Shown here: positions 1 through 11,448 of the stretch, one piece after another
Numbering within the stretch: position 1 is the first letter of the stretch
Layout of the letters: each line of letters starts with the position of its first letter
NCBI GenBank assembly: GCA_015179125.1
Contig: WHVA01000381.1
Span: 49,972 to 113,971 of the forward strand
Source of the DNA: Gautieria morchelliformis
Lineage: Eukaryota > Basidiomycota > Agaricomycetes > Gomphales > Gomphaceae
DNA: 64,000 nt
Reading direction: 5' to 3'
Translations under genes and position numbers: made by a program
The notes under the pieces: model-generated
Database searches by the model: none
Told to the model about the DNA's origin: nothing
What the model saw: the letters and a program-made list of their open reading frames with translations, nothing else

Positions 1-310
1 GCGCAGCCAGGGACAACACTTGGCACCCGCCATCAACCCTGCATCCTCCTGACCTCCCTGACCCTTGATTGACCCTTGATGCCACCTATTACGTGAGTCG
101 CTTGATTTCCGACACTGTTCTGAGAGTGGAAGTTGGAAATTGGAGTGGAACTGGCAAGGCGAACAGAACTGGTGGAAGTTCTCCCAGAAGCAGAATCATT
201 TCCGAAAGCGGAGGTGGAGATGGAATCGGAACTTGAAGCGGAGTCGGAAATGGAGTCGGAACTGGGTGTGGTGTCGGAACTGGAAATGGAAAACAGGGTG
301 TCCCCTGACA
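1..310 (-). mobile_element. LTR fragment (GGAA-rich, D/E-like), enters from left edge
   Basis: The stretch is rich in irregular GTCGGAA/TGGAAATGGAA units (about 130-300) and stops at ...CCCCTGACA (position 310). Read on the minus strand this gives an LTR-like start TGTCAGGGGACA, which matches the start of the LTRs of the unit at 20488-26436 and resembles that of element D. The other end lies outside the window. The open frames at 133-351 and 140-388 are made of the repeat itself and are not genes. Family assignment is inferred from the terminal bases and the GGAA-rich body only. Confidence 0.4.
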
Positions 311-312
311 GT

Positions 313-1780
313 TGTCAATATTGGTTTTCAGGCGTTAATATCGTGTATTAGTGAACACAGCGAATGCCCGAATAACTTGTGCAAATAAGTATGCCGTTCG
401 GCGAATAGATGAACCGATGAATGTTCACAAGGTAAGAGGGTTGTGTAAGAACCCGGCCTTTGGCCCGTTACTTACCAGTATAACTTTCTTCTGAGCCCGA
501 GCCTTGTGATACTCGTGCCAGAGTACATATGATTCTTATCCCGCGCCTGAGCCTGAGCCCGAGCTAGAGCTCATATCCGACCTTGATCCCATGCCCGTAT
601 CCCCTTAGTTACTGATTCCGCTCCATCACGCATCATTCACATATTACCTCGCCCTGACCTCGCCCTGATCTCCACTAATATGTTCGCCCCTGACTCGTAC
701 CCTCGCCCCGTATATAAACCCCCCTGTATGCATTCCTACTCCTCAGTCTGAAAATCAACTATCGTATAACTTCGATCCTTAGTTAGTTTCTAAGCCTTGC
801 CTCTTAAGCCAAACCTCGCCTCTTATTCATTTGCCTCCAAAGTTGGGACTCGTGCGTAGGGTCGGTGCAGCACATAAGCTGAAGCCTAGTCCCTCTCCGA
901 CTTCCCCATCCAAACCTCGCCCCGTAACCTCGGACCATACCTCGGGTTTCGCTCCCGACCTCGGTCAACCTTACGACGGATCGTACCGTAACAGGTTGCC
1001 CAAGCGGGGCTCACCCTATCTACAGTCGTAGCGAAATAGCCCGTGGTACTTGACGATGTAACATGCAAGGTGTCATGGAAGGGCTGTCTAAGTCTCGACA
1101 ATCCCTTCGCCAACAGCACAGAAAATGGTTCGAAGGCTAAGGTAACGAAGACGAAGTATGAGAGCTCACCAGTGATGCCTAAGTCCTCTGCTAGTCGAAG
1201 ATGGAAATCTCCAAGGGAAGGCTTAAGACGATGACCACGGCGAGGTCAAAGCTGCACAAGATGAACGACGTATGATAATTGAACTGGGGAATATACATGC
1301 GAATGTAAACTACTTATATTGAATGCTCGTAAGGTATCAGCGAATAGGAAAGAGGCCGTCGTGGGTTAGGGCCGGATAGGGTGCGCAGTCATGATACTAA
1401 GTAGATGGAATAAACATACAATAGAGTGAGGGGAGAATGCGAACATGAAACGACGGAGAGTAAAGGGAGCGAAGGCACTTATGGACAAAACCATGTCTTG
1501 GGACCCACATACATGCTACCCTGCACGGGCTCTTCGTTTTACTGGGTTGATCCCGCACGGCCTATGGAAGGGACGTCCTGTGATCACACTTTGGCCATAC
1601 GAACACCCAATGGGGTTGGATTAAGAAGATGATGGGGTTAATGATGAACCATCATGCCGGGTGAATGGTATCGATCATATTTGATGGCGTGCCTGCTGAC
1701 GAAATGCGCGAGCAGCGAATAGCGGTTCGGAGAATGGGGTGAACAGCGGGTAGAGTGGACGTAGAGGGGGAGTCGTCGGT
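313..1780 (+). repeat. Long LTR-like repeat, family I, copy 1 (hosts a solo LTR)
   Basis: Starts TGTCAATATTGG at 313 and, apart from a nested 550-bp LTR (444-993), can be followed against a second copy at about 52780-53655 in reverse orientation. Shared landmarks are a GTATTAGTGAACAC block, a CGACTGTAGATAGGG block and a CATGATGGTTCATCA block near 1650. The inner boundary (about 1780) is approximate because similarity fades gradually, and no target duplication was found, so calling it an LTR rests on its TG start and dispersed, non-coding nature. The open frames at 886-1119, 1043-1234, 1426-1632 and 1638-1901 lie inside the repeat and are not supported as genes. Confidence 0.5.
444..993 (+). 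mobile_element. Solo LTR (550 bp), family K, nested in repeat I
   Basis: Sequence begins TGTAAGAACC and ends CCGTAACA, and is flanked on both sides by GGTTG (439-443 and 994-998), the 5-bp target duplication expected of an LTR element. The second copy of repeat I lacks this block, confirming the insertion. A TATA-type box (TATATAAA, 711-718) followed by a C-rich start region fits an LTR promoter in plus orientation. No internal region is present, so this is a solo LTR left by LTR-LTR recombination, a fossil. Confidence 0.8.
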
Positions 1781-2146
1781 GGGTGCGGCGAACTCTGGCG
1801 AAGATGCTAGGGAGTGACGAGGGGGAACATAGAGGTAGCGCGGTAGGAGAAATAAACCGGTCATGACAACAGCTTCCTCCTGACTGGCGCCCAAAGGTCA
1901 AAGGATCTTACAGCCTGCCGATATACCTGCTGATGTGGATGACTGCCCAAGTAAACCAGATAAAGGTAACCAAAAAATTCGAGCACATTTTGGACGCAAA
2001 TGCACACATAATGAAGAGTTGTGTGTTGCATCTTGTGGTGTAATACTCAGGCGTGCAACATTTTATGGGTCAGAAGGTCCCAATGGTGTTTGAGTGAGTT
2101 ATTTATATAATTTGTAATGTCTGTACACTGTTTGATATACTTGTAG
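1781..2146. other. No gene recognised; contains a plausible intron before the KDZ relic
   Basis: Nothing coding is recognised up to about 2040. A GTGAGT donor at 2094 and a TTGTAG acceptor ending at 2146 suggest a 53-nt intron directly upstream of the KDZ-like exon, implying at least one further exon around 2040-2093. Confidence 0.35.
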
Positions 2147-2567
2147 GAGTTCTGGCGGGGACTCTTCCCCACAAAAGCCTCACTCCCCGAGGTCCTTTGG
2201 ATGGACACAAACTGCATCATTTCAGTAATGCTCGCGGCTGAGGGAGACACTTACTTTGACAGATGTGTTTTCCACTATGACTGCAAACATAGTAAGAAAC
2301 ATAAATGGTGCAAAGAAAACTGCAACCCTCTCATATGGCCCGAACTAACAACACCCGAAGGACGTTGGCGGTTTAACTCGTCTGTTGCAGAACAGACAAA
2401 CGCATGGTTTGGAGGTTATCAGGCCATGGTTCGAGAGATGAGGGTAGACCGGTATAATTTTTTTCGATGAGATGATTCGGCGATGCAATAAGTTGATGGT
2501 GGCTGAGCTGCAACGAAAGCATCAAGTCCCATACAATGTTCCCCAGGACGTTCTTCTTAAAGGGTAG
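2147..2567 (+). pseudogene. KDZ-transposon associated protein, C-terminal relic
   Basis: The translation from 2147 (EFWRGLFPTKASLPEVLWMD...) continues with a Cys-rich block (VFHYDCKHSKKHKWC, KENCNPLIWPEL) and the run RWRFNSSVAEQTNAWFGGY. These motifs are familiar from the C-terminal part of proteins of the Kyakuja-Dileera-Zisupton (KDZ) DNA-transposon group in Agaricomycetes. After VDRYNFF the frame is lost in a run of seven T near 2457-2463. The continuation (DEMIRRCNKLMVAELQRKH) lies in another frame and ends at a TAG at 2565-2567, so this copy carries at least one frameshift. Upstream exons are not recognisable. The assignment is by motif memory and has not been searched. Confidence 0.55.
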
Positions 2568-3455
2568 ATTCTCTTTGTGTTATTTCCCCAATATACCATT
2601 AATTGCCCACACTATCATCTGCTAATGCATTGTGCAAAAATTGATAAGACTTGGCTATTCTATTCAGTAACCAGATTACATTGTTTGGTCTGTATGAGGA
2701 CTACAATCGTGCAAGGTATCGAAAAATTTGGTTGGTAAGGAAGCAACTGAGAGCATACCGAGCAATGACAGCAAGAAGTACTACAGCAAGTGATGATGAT
2801 GTTAGACTGGGATAGCAATGGTGAGAAATGATGAGGGTACATTATTTCAGTGACGTGACGGTAGCAAAGCAATGAGCAAGAAACAACACATGCGAGTGAA
2901 TGAGGCTACAAGAGACAACAAACAAAACATCTATGATAGAAATGAAATAGCATAAGCGATAACAGAAAGGAAGAGAGACATAACTTTAATCATTGTCGTT
3001 GATAACGTAGATGATGCCGCTACCCATACGTTCCATTGTGTAGTCAGCTACCACACGGACCTCCTCTTCCTCTTCTTTCACAGTGACCAGGGACTTCTTC
3101 TTTTTGCCAGACTTGCCTATGTTATTTCGGGTTGATTTCTTTACAATCTCAGGCAAGTCATACTCGCTGATGCAGTTGCCGTGGATGCAGATGCGTTTTG
3201 CAGGGATGCGTCGTAGGGGATGAGATGAAGCTAGCTGCCGAGTGTCGTGTTGAAGAGTAAATGGAACCACACTGTTGTTGACTTGCATGCAACTCAGCGT
3301 GAGGAGACAAGGAAAAAGAATTTTTTTAGAGTAGTAATTAGATTTAGATATATTGTGGACGCATCCTTGTTCGTTGTGGGTTGACATGGTGGTAATATCA
3401 CGTGATGTAAAATATTGTAGGGTTAGTGGGTCCATGGACACGTCCATGGACGAGT
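2568..3455. other. Mostly non-coding; one unassigned minus-strand frame
   Basis: No known gene is seen. A minus-strand frame (2986-3447, 153 codons) ends in a lysine- and glutamate-rich tail (KSGKKKKSLVTVKEEEEEVR) that looks more like real coding sequence than chance, but its N-terminal half does not, and no family is recognised. It may be the last exon of a decayed transposon gene. Confidence 0.2.
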
Positions 3456-3651
3456 TGCGAACGGCCCGGCCTTTCTGAACGGCAAGCGATTTTTGAAGAT
3501 CCGAAATCCCTGGGCGCAGTCAGAGTGGACTGGAAGATGGAGTGACGGTAGCAAAGAATGGACCACCGCAGAACGACGTGGCGATCTGGCATTGGATCAT
3601 ACATTTGGGTACGATGGGGAGTTTACAATGGAATACTCGGACTTCCTCTGA
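3456..3651 (+). pseudogene. Calpain-like cysteine protease, catalytic-domain relic
   Basis: The plus-strand frame through 3487 reads RFLKIRNPWAQSEWTGRW followed by SDGSKEWTTAERRGDL, then HTFGYDGEFTMEYSDFL and a stop at 3649-3651. In calpains the segment R-x-R-N-P-W carries the catalytic Asn, and the following W-S-D-x-S-x-E-W plus a 'D-G-x-F-x-M-x-Y-x-D-F-L' stretch is typical, so the family call is strong. The Cys and His parts of the triad are not found upstream in any frame. Together with the ZZ-finger frame at 4486-5118 this probably represents one former calpain-plus-ZZ gene that has decayed; a heavily intron-split gene is less likely. Confidence 0.6.
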
Positions 3652-4485
3652 ACATCGCGTCCCGTCATTATCCCTGGGCCTGGCAGTATGGGGACGTATC
3701 TTGTACGTATTTGTCGATTACCTTAGTAAACCTTGCCTGACCTGCACGCATTGATAGATACTTGAAAGCGTCGCCGATCATACTCGTTCTCTCGCAAGCC
3801 GACACACGATTCGGATTTGCCAGCCTGAGGACCTTATGATTGGTCTTTGAATTTCCTCCTCTTTCGAAAAGGATCCAAGAACGTCCTTGGTCGATCTGAA
3901 TTTCGAATTATTCACACGAGCCTTGAGGCAGGCGATTATGGTCCTATATGTGAGTGGTAGTGCATGTCACTCAGCGAGGCCATGTATCTCACTGATCAGT
4001 GCATACGGCTAGGTACGATTGGATTGAGAGGAACGTAAGGCAAATTTCAAGGTCTGGACGTCGTTCTGTGCTTATCAATGGCCAGAGGTTTAATTTCCCC
4101 CAGATTTATTCTGTAGGGAGATGGAATAAACGGAGTTGGAATAAATGTAAATTGGCCCCAGTGCAAGCCGAGAAAAGTATGTCCATCGCTACGAATTTTG
4201 AAGCAGAGTAAGCCAGTCGTGAGCCATATTATCTGTACAATTACTGTAAGTCATGTTAGGGTGTGGCGGTACAGAATGGTCATTTCTCCTGAAACATTCG
4301 CCGGTGACGACCTATTGAGAATCGAGGTGGCCAACTTCGAGATTTCGACACAAGAGCGGCAGCGCTTGAAGGCACGGTTCTCGCAGAGCATTGAGTTAAC
4401 TCTCCAATCGGGCAATATAATGCCAACAACGGCGTTCCCAGAGACGATGTGACTGCGGCGATAGGGGCCCTCGAATATCATAGAC
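3652..4485 (+). other. Decayed interior between calpain and ZZ parts
   Basis: No frame can be followed across this stretch. A short open frame at 4198-4452 has plausible composition (VANFEISTQERQRLKARFSQ) and may be a remnant of the same gene, but no domain is recognised. Confidence 0.2.
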
Positions 4486-5118
4486 GTGAATATGGTGGCA
4501 TCCTCCCTCGTTCAACCGCAATCCCCTTGCAACTCCCACCGTCATGGAAGGTGCGAGGGCGTAGATCGAGTCCCAGTCGCCATGGATGGAAGCTCACCTT
4601 ACATACAGAACTATGATATCTACTGCGATGGTTGCAAGGTGCCCTCTATCCCAAAGTATGCTGGAAATGTCTCGTCTGCAAGAGCCACGACCTCTGTAAC
4701 AGATGTCATGCATCGGGGGTATATATGCGCCCAGACAACCCTGGACCCAGAAGTCACGATCCAGGCACCCCAGAATCCATCAGACGGTGAGTGGGACTTT
4801 CATGACGTGCCCTGCCGTGGGTGCAAGAAGGACCGAATTCGCGGCACCCGGTGGAAATGCTTACAATGCAAGGACTATGATCTCTGCGACTCTTGTCATT
4901 CATCTAAGGCACATCCACCTGATCATAAGATGTTCGAATTAGAAGATCCAGAGCAAGCTGATGGTGTCATTGATGAGGTACATTCCCATTTTGCATATTT
5001 TACTCCCCGAGCCACTAATCGAGATTGTAATAGCAATATGATGGAGAGGACGATGCAGTGTTGCTCGGACTTCGAGTCCACACTACTCGGCGACAATGAT
5101 TGGTCAGTTGATGGATAG
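4486..5118 (+). CDS. ZZ-type zinc-finger protein (210 codons), first finger disrupted
   Basis: The frame holds a full ZZ finger at about residues 108-155: VPCRGCKKDRIRGTRWKC then CKDYDLCDSCH with paired Cys and a distal PDHKMFEL. ZZ fingers bind two zinc ions and mediate protein-protein contacts. A second, upstream finger starts in frame (IYCDGCKVPSIPKY) but its middle (WKCLVCKSHDLCNRCHASG) lies in another frame, and the main frame resumes after about 100 bases. The two shifts compensate, leaving one long open frame with a scrambled first finger. The calpain relic 0.8 kb upstream suggests this is the 3' part of a former calpain-ZZ gene. It could be a sequencing error or genuine decay. Confidence 0.55.
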   Translation: MNMVASSLVQPQSPCNSHRHGRCEGVDRVPVAMDGSSPYIQNYDIYCDGCKVPSIPKYAGNVSSARATTSVTDVMHRGYICAQTTLDPEVTIQAPQNPSDGEWDFHDVPCRGCKKDRIRGTRWKCLQCKDYDLCDSCHSSKAHPPDHKMFELEDPEQADGVIDEVHSHFAYFTPRATNRDCNSNMMERTMQCCSDFESTLLGDNDWSVDG

Positions 5119-6249
5119 AAGAATGCTATCTCCGAAGAAGCTATAGTGTCGTCTTTCGAGGCGGTTTGAACCCGTTCACCAGGCTCTGATGATTACAAAT
5201 TGCCAGTAACTGAAGTCATTTGTCGATCAATTCCAAGCTTTTAAAATATTGTGGCATCGATCCAAGCAATGACAACTGTATACATATAGAAATAAACGCG
5301 CAAAAGAAAGCAGGTACGAAGGCTCACCGGTAGGCAGACCCCAATGATAGTTCTGTGTAATTACAAGCTAGTACATAAATCTCGCATGCAGTCTGAGCTA
5401 TCCGTAACCTTGTAGAACAGTACCATGTAATGCATCACAGGAGAACGATGGAAAGAACTAGGCTCTTCGCACACTCTGTAGCTCAAATTATTAATAATTA
5501 CCTATCGATCTATATTCTCGTTCATGTTGGTATGTACACGTAAAATATGATGGAAAAATATGCCCACATCAGAGCAATATCATCGTCGGATGTCAAGTGG
5601 GTCAAACACCAATCCATTGATGCATTGTGGCGAGGCGGGGGGGGAGGGGTTGTCGTAAATCGTCAAACAGCGTAGAACGTCAGGGGGCGCTGGATAACGA
5701 CGTCATCCTCCATGGGCACAGCGAACATCATCAAGTCCACTCGGCGCCGAGGAATGTCGAGCAACGGCGGGGTCAGTGGGGTGTGGTGTACCATCGAGTG
5801 CAGCGTTGAGCAATAGAGGTCGACGGAAAGCGCCGGTGGTTGTCGGGCACGGCCACAAAAGGCCATGCCGAGGCACGATGGCCCAATGGGTCGAACCTTG
5901 GAGAAGGACTGGTTCTGTGAAGGGAGCCCTGGTGACCGGCTACGGCTGGCGCCGCCTAGCCCCGGCATCTTGACGCCAGTACATCTTGCTCCCTTGGTGA
6001 TCATCAGTAACGCGCGCGCGTGACCGTGGGAAATGGTTATTGATGACCTTAAGCGAAGCTCGGGAATGAGTCCCCTTCTCTCCTCCGCACTCATCTCTTC
6101 ACTGTCGACGCAGGTTCCTCGACAGGCAGCTTCTTCTTACTATTCACGTTTATTTTATTCTAATCACGACTGGTCGATTTCGCCCTACACGTTCTTTGCT
6201 GTGCTGGCCACATCCTCAGGCACTTGACCTATCTACAACACGTTCTGAA
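5119..6249. other. Intergenic; no supported gene
   Basis: AT-rich at first (5150-5600), then GC-rich. A minus-strand frame at 5663-6094 (143 codons) has arginine/proline-rich, low-information content and overlaps other frames, so I do not support it. The last 200 bases should hold the promoter and leader of the receptor gene that starts at 6250. Confidence 0.4.
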
Positions 6250-8521
6250 ATGCCGAATGTGTACAATGCCATATTGAATTCCCGGACCGTTACGGCTAAT
6301 GTCAACCAGGTGGTTATTTCCACCCCTTACGACCCCTTCTCTCGTATGGGGGTCTCGGTGAGTCTAATATCTCTACATGTTTCCTTAGCCGCGGAATGTT
6401 AAGCAGACTGTAGGTTGTGGTGACCACCGCTGCTATCTCCTTAGCTTGCGCTGTAGCAATACTCACTATCATGGGAGTAAGTCGCCATCCAGATGGGTTG
6501 AAGAATATTAGGTTACCAGGATTATCACTTTAGATTTCCTTTCGCAAACGGCAATCTGGACCTAGCGCTCACTTCTTTGTCCGTACACATGCCGCCGCCT
6601 ACTTCTTATGCCTACTTTTCGGCGACATTTTGCAAGGTGTGGAGAATACTACAGCCGCGGCTCCTATACTAATGATTCGTAGCTGTGGCTACAATGATGA
6701 GTATTAAATGGATAACGATTGGTGGTGTTTCCCCGGATATGTTTTGTTCCGTTCAAGGTACGAGATTCGTCGACTGTTCTTCCTAATTCCGGTACATAAA
6801 ACACATCTGTTCTCAGGTGCGATAAAGAACGCCGGTAACCTCAGTATTTCGCTTTGGTGTGTACTTCAATCCGTTTGACGAATTACTGCCAAGCTGACAG
6901 ATTCACAGGACTTTGGTAGCCCAGTCTGCTTCAGTGTGGTGCCCACATATTCAATACGTTCCTCCCCGCAGATGTTGGCGACACACACCTTTTGTGTCTT
7001 GTTCCTTCGCTGGAAGCCGAAAGATTGGGTTTTGTATGCCACGCTTGGTGGCGTGTGGCTTCTTATCGGTTTCATGGTCGTCATTGGACCTGGCGCAATT
7101 GAACAATCCAGCAAGGGACCTTACTGTAAGCGTAAAATTAACTACCGTTAGAGCAACTCTGCTAATATCATTTTCCAGTTGGCATTTCTGGATACTGGTG
7201 CTGGATATCGGACCCATATCGCACCGAACAGATAGCATTAGAATACGTCTGGGTATGTATAAGCTCGCTTAATCTTCCTTTCGACTTCCTTATGCGCACA
7301 CCCTAGTTGCTTGGTTCTGCGGGTTTATCGTTTATTTTATACGTATTGACTTTCCTTCGTCTTCGCGGAAATATATATGTGGAAGGCGGAAAAGTGCGCT
7401 TTTGCAGAATCGACTCTGACAGTGCGTGGATGTATCAAGCTGGTCGGGACTCCACCGATATACAGATGACTGCTGTTGCAAGGGGTATGATTGGGTACGT
7501 GTTTTCGTCCTCCGTTTCGACCCCTTCATGTGCTTATATCCTTGATTCTGCAGCTTCCCAGTGCGCACGATTAATGTCACTTACAGTTTATGATATTTAC
7601 TGCCCTCCCATATTAGATCTTATTCACAATCCTCGTATTACCCATTGCGATCTGTCGCTTTATTGACTGGTCTGGAGGGTTGGTCCCTGTGCAGGCCACG
7701 ATTTTTTCGTATGTCCTTATCCCTCACCTGAGCATCCCCCGTGTATTGAATTACCGTTCTTTAGTGACGCCATTTTTTCCTTGGCTGGCATATTCGATTT
7801 GATCCTTTTCGTTTCCACACGTTCCCTGATGCCCTCACAAAACGTAGTGACGCTGTGGTTCTACCCGCGCCAGAAAATTCCCGACGAGATCAAAGAATAT
7901 GGCGTCCAGCCATACAACGTCAAAGATTTCGCTTCCGCGCATGGCTTTAACGAGATGCACCAGTCCACGGCCGAGCGAAATATGGTGACGCTTCCCCCTC
8001 GTACTAGCAAATCCCTCACTCGTCCGGCCACCTCCCCCCGCTCGACCCGGCCCCTCAGTCTCGGCCAGGTCCCGCTCGGGCTCTCTGACCCCCCCAAGGG
8101 CCAGCGTGGCAACCGCGCCACAATGAAGACTATGACCACCCGCTACAGCCAGGACGACAGCAACTTCGAGTACCCAGAGGCCACGTCCCCGGCGGCCTGG
8201 GACGATGTTGACCTGGGACAACGCACAGCCGACCGCAGCACCTTCGCTAGCAAAGCAAGCCCTCGGCAGAGAGACACGCAGTACACGACGTTCAGTCTGT
8301 CGGCGTACCAATATCCCCGTGACTCGGAGGTACCGCCGATGCCATCCGCTGCCGCATTCAATTTGGGCGCAGGGAGGCCTCATGCCGACGACGATGACGA
8401 CCGATCTCCAATAGTAGGGGCGAAGGATCGAAGTTCGTATGCTTCTACATCGTCGTCGATGAGCTACGATCTCCGCAGTCCAGAGATTAAAGCCCCCCAG
8501 CCGGCGGCACGGAGATTCTGA
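6250..8521 (+). CDS. Seven-transmembrane G-protein-coupled receptor, 12 exons
   Basis: Exons 6250-6357, 6414-6476, 6534-6636, 6683-6757, 6817-6856, 6909-6915, 6972-7125, 7179-7252, 7307-7494, 7554-7560, 7617-7708 and 7765-8521 sum to 1668 nt (555 aa) with all phases consistent and GT..AG at every junction. The start MPNVYNAILNSRT gives a short outer tail before helix 1 (VVVTTAAISLACAVAILTIM). Later helices include THTFCVLFLRW, TLGGVWLLIGFMVVIGPG, LGSAGLSFILYVLTFL, TILVLPIAICRFIDW and the seventh near FSLAGIFDLILFVSTRS. The motif GISGYWCWISDPYRTE between helices 4 and 5 is characteristic of fungal Git3/cAMP-receptor-like GPCRs, which sense nutrients and couple to cAMP signalling at the plasma membrane. 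A roughly 230-residue Ser/Pro-rich cytoplasmic tail follows. Two exons are only 7 nt long. The ligand cannot be inferred. Confidence 0.85.
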
Positions 8522-8734
8522 AAGTGTTATGAGCCACTATAATGCCCCCAAAATACAGTGTGCACCACCGTCAGCTATATGATAGTTGTACGATACACTT
8601 CGTGCTGTACTGTCTAGTTGTTCGAGTTAGTACGGGCCCGCCTTCGTCGACAACATTAGTTTACAAGCCCTTCTGCATCCTGTACTGTAATGACACCCGG
8701 TTCGAATTAATTGTTGAATTTCTTCTTCCAGCTC

Positions 8735-9095
8735 AGGTACGCTCGCGGTCGGGAGATCATGGACCGTGTCACTCTCGGACAGCAGGTGTTTGAAAATGCA
8801 CTGCCAAACTTGGGTGGATTTCCAGAAGGAGTTCATAGGTCAATTCTGCCTAAGGAATGAGCAACCGCCCTCACAAAGCTTGAAGGGACCCACTGGTACA
8901 AGGCAAGGACCCGATCCTCGAGTACATTGATGAGTAACTGATAGACCTAGCCGAATACAATGATGATAAAATGAAGGTCATCAAGTTCTGCTGGGGATTG
9001 GACCTGAGCCTGCAGAACAAAGTCATGCTACTTGGAGACAGTGCCCCAGACTTTGATGACCCCAAGGGATGGTACTGTCACAAATATAATAACAT
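8735..9095 (+). mobile_element. Ty3/gypsy gag fragment (fossil)
   Basis: A short stretch resembles the gag core of Agaricomycete Ty3-type elements: KMKVIKFCWGLDLSLQNKV, then LLGDSAPDFDDPKGWY in the frame through 8971, with recognisable but broken sequence just upstream. No LTR, pol or zinc knuckle accompanies it. It is an isolated, broken and apparently old fragment with several breaks. Confidence 0.6.
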
Positions 9096-10082
9096 CATCA
9101 CATCCACTCCACCATCCACACGCCGTCAGCACCAAAGAGTCGTTCCCCATAACTCCGAGACATTGCATAAATCCCCCATCTGTCCCACCTGTCCTACTGA
9201 TCCGTGGATCAACAATCGACCCGTAGATCCATGGACGAGCCCATACCCAAAAGCGGAAGACCAAGCCCAAGCCACCCCGATTCGAGGAGTGGCACATCAC
9301 ACAGTTTTCTCTTTTATTCTTTTCCTAAAACCCCCATCTATTATTCTGATACAAAAGCACACGACGACGCTATACAACTGATAGATAGAATATGCACCCA
9401 CAGCATCATCTGGCCTTTTACACTGCGGATGCTGATACACGCTCACACATTCACACGAACCGGCGTTATCACACTACCTGACTCCTTCCCTAGTAGCCAC
9501 ACTACACCTGATGCCAATCTCAGTAGCTAGAATTGAAGGTTTTAACAAGAAAATATACCAATTATGCTTGTGTGCATGGCAGAGAATTAAGAATGGCTGT
9601 CAACCACTAAGTATTTCTGACATCTTGATGCATTTAAATTCTGCAGAGCTCAAATCTTATTCGATTTTCATGAAAAGTATTTCGTAGCTAAACTGCTTGA
9701 TTGATGAGGCAGTAAGCTGACAAGAGGTAACGCTGAGTGCCACATGTCGCGGTCAGATGCGAGCGTATTTTCAAACTCCTGTTGTCCGATAGTCTCCATC
9801 CCAATCTCCACTTAAACTGTATACACTATATCCTATCGTCACATCACCCATAACGGTGTACCTTCCATTGACCTCCTCTTAGGCTCCTTGCCTTACTTGG
9901 ACAAAATCTCCCCGAAAATTTAAGCTGATCTTGAAGGGCAACTGGTCCATGTTCATAGTCTGCTGTAATACACCCGATCGAGTTCACTCACTAATGCAAT
10001 ATCGCCTTTGCTATATCCAAGGCTATGCTGTTATAAGGGCTAGTGGCTACACCCTAAGCACCTCTCCCATCTTCCATCGAGA
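9096..10082. other. Intergenic; nothing recognised
   Basis: Open frames at 9032-9226, 9204-9530 and 9931-10116 have no recognisable motif and no splice support. The first part may be further decayed gag-derived DNA (proline-rich translation). Confidence 0.4.
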
Positions 10083-11448
10083 TCATGTATCTAACTCTTG
10101 GACCATCGAGTCGTAAACGTCGAGCATCAGCTGTATAGCGTTCCGTATCCTTTGGAGTTGTTTCTCTGCGCTCCTGGCACAGTGTTCTCGAATTTGCTCG
10201 GGGAGTTCCCGGAGCTTCTTCCTCTCGACACCTTCCCGTGAGAGCACGAGCGCAAGATCCTTCGATGCTTGCAGTGTCTAGTAGAAGGCAATGTTAGAAT
10301 TGCTCTCCGCGGAAGACAGGAATGAAGCCCCACGCACTTGAGTATCGTCCCTCTGCCCCGTAGGTCGGCTTACCCCGGTTATATGCTTCTTATATTCACT
10401 TAAAAGACTTGCGACAACTGAGCTATTATGCGCCTGCTCTCGCTAGGACAAATGCGTCAATGCAGTGTCACTATGAAGTGGGATATTGATAGGGCATACC
10501 AGATCAACTGCCTTTCCCTTCGTGTCGTCCTTCAATTGAGAGGCAATTCTGGTATTCTTGCGACCAATTTTTTCAATCTGTTTACCTATCGGATGATCAT
10601 GATCTAGCCGTGTGGGTCTACCAATGCGACGTTTGCGCGTAGAACCAGAACCCTCAATGAAAGAAGAAACCCTGCTACCGCCGTCTCCCACTGACCGACC
10701 TGAATACAGGTTAATACGAGCTGGTTTGAATTCTAAACCATCATTATCACTCCAATCTTGCTTGGTTTTGGCCTGTATGAAGTTGAACACAAACTCCAGA
10801 GGCTTATGCGCCGTGTCTTCAAGAATCTTGATAATCGTTGAGCCTAAAGACCTGGCTGATGACAAGTGAGATGCAAGAAACGTTTTCGTCGGCTTGACGC
10901 ATTTTAATAACTTACAGCTTTTCGTCAACTGTCCCGCCCGCAGTCTCTTGCCATTTCCATGTGCTTTGAACATGTAATAAGACTTCTTAGGAGTCAACCG
11001 ACTGACTAGTACTTTAAGTTCGTTCCTTGCCATAGGACTAATCGCCCATATTTCGCATGTTGCAAACGCAGGCTCGCGGGAGAAGACATGGACATTGTAG
11101 TACTGAAATACCATCGTCAGAACTGGGATAATATAATATGAGTGTTACTCTAGGACACACCGTGCCTTCTATGGAGGGAATATTGCATTCAATAGTGCCT
11201 TCGGCTGCGTCTCTGGTGATATCAACTATACCAGAGTGATGTGGACTCCTGGGGAATGTTATGCAGGCCCCAAACCCGTCCTGCTCGAGCATTTCTAGGG
11301 GAGAGGGGTCCATGAACTGGTAAGAAGTGTATGGGTCCAAAAGATTCGGCGATTGGGTGATAGAGTAGTTGCGGGGAGAAATTGGCGGATGAGATACTGG
11401 CACTCGAAAACGGAGTACTCTTATACGGTCCGCTTCGGGGGTAAACAC
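10083..11448 (-). CDS. Unassigned spliced protein with C-terminal coiled coil
   Basis: Exons on the minus strand at 11448-11161, 11102-10500, 10442-10374 and 10277-10083 join in phase through GT-AG introns (11103-11160, 10443-10499, 10278-10373) to a stop at 10083-10085. The last exons read REQAHNSSVVASLLSEYKKH and then ERKKLRELPEQIREHCARSA, a strongly helical, charged tail. The middle exon contains KKSYYMFKAHGNGKRLRAG and a basic, Ser/Arg-rich linker (TRKRRIGRPTRLDHD) with an AT-hook-like GRP, hinting at a nuclear protein. The true start is unresolved: a frame from MVEHAR near 11573 could be spliced in. No family is recognised. Its 5' region points toward the 3' end of the cerato-platanin gene on the same strand. 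Confidence 0.6.

Noticed and set aside
313-1780. Calling repeat I a solo LTR with certainty
   Set aside because: No target duplication could be matched for either copy and the inner boundary fades; kept only as LTR-like.
5663-6094. 143-codon minus-strand frame upstream of the GPCR
   Set aside because: Low-information composition and competing frames on the other strand; no recognisable feature.
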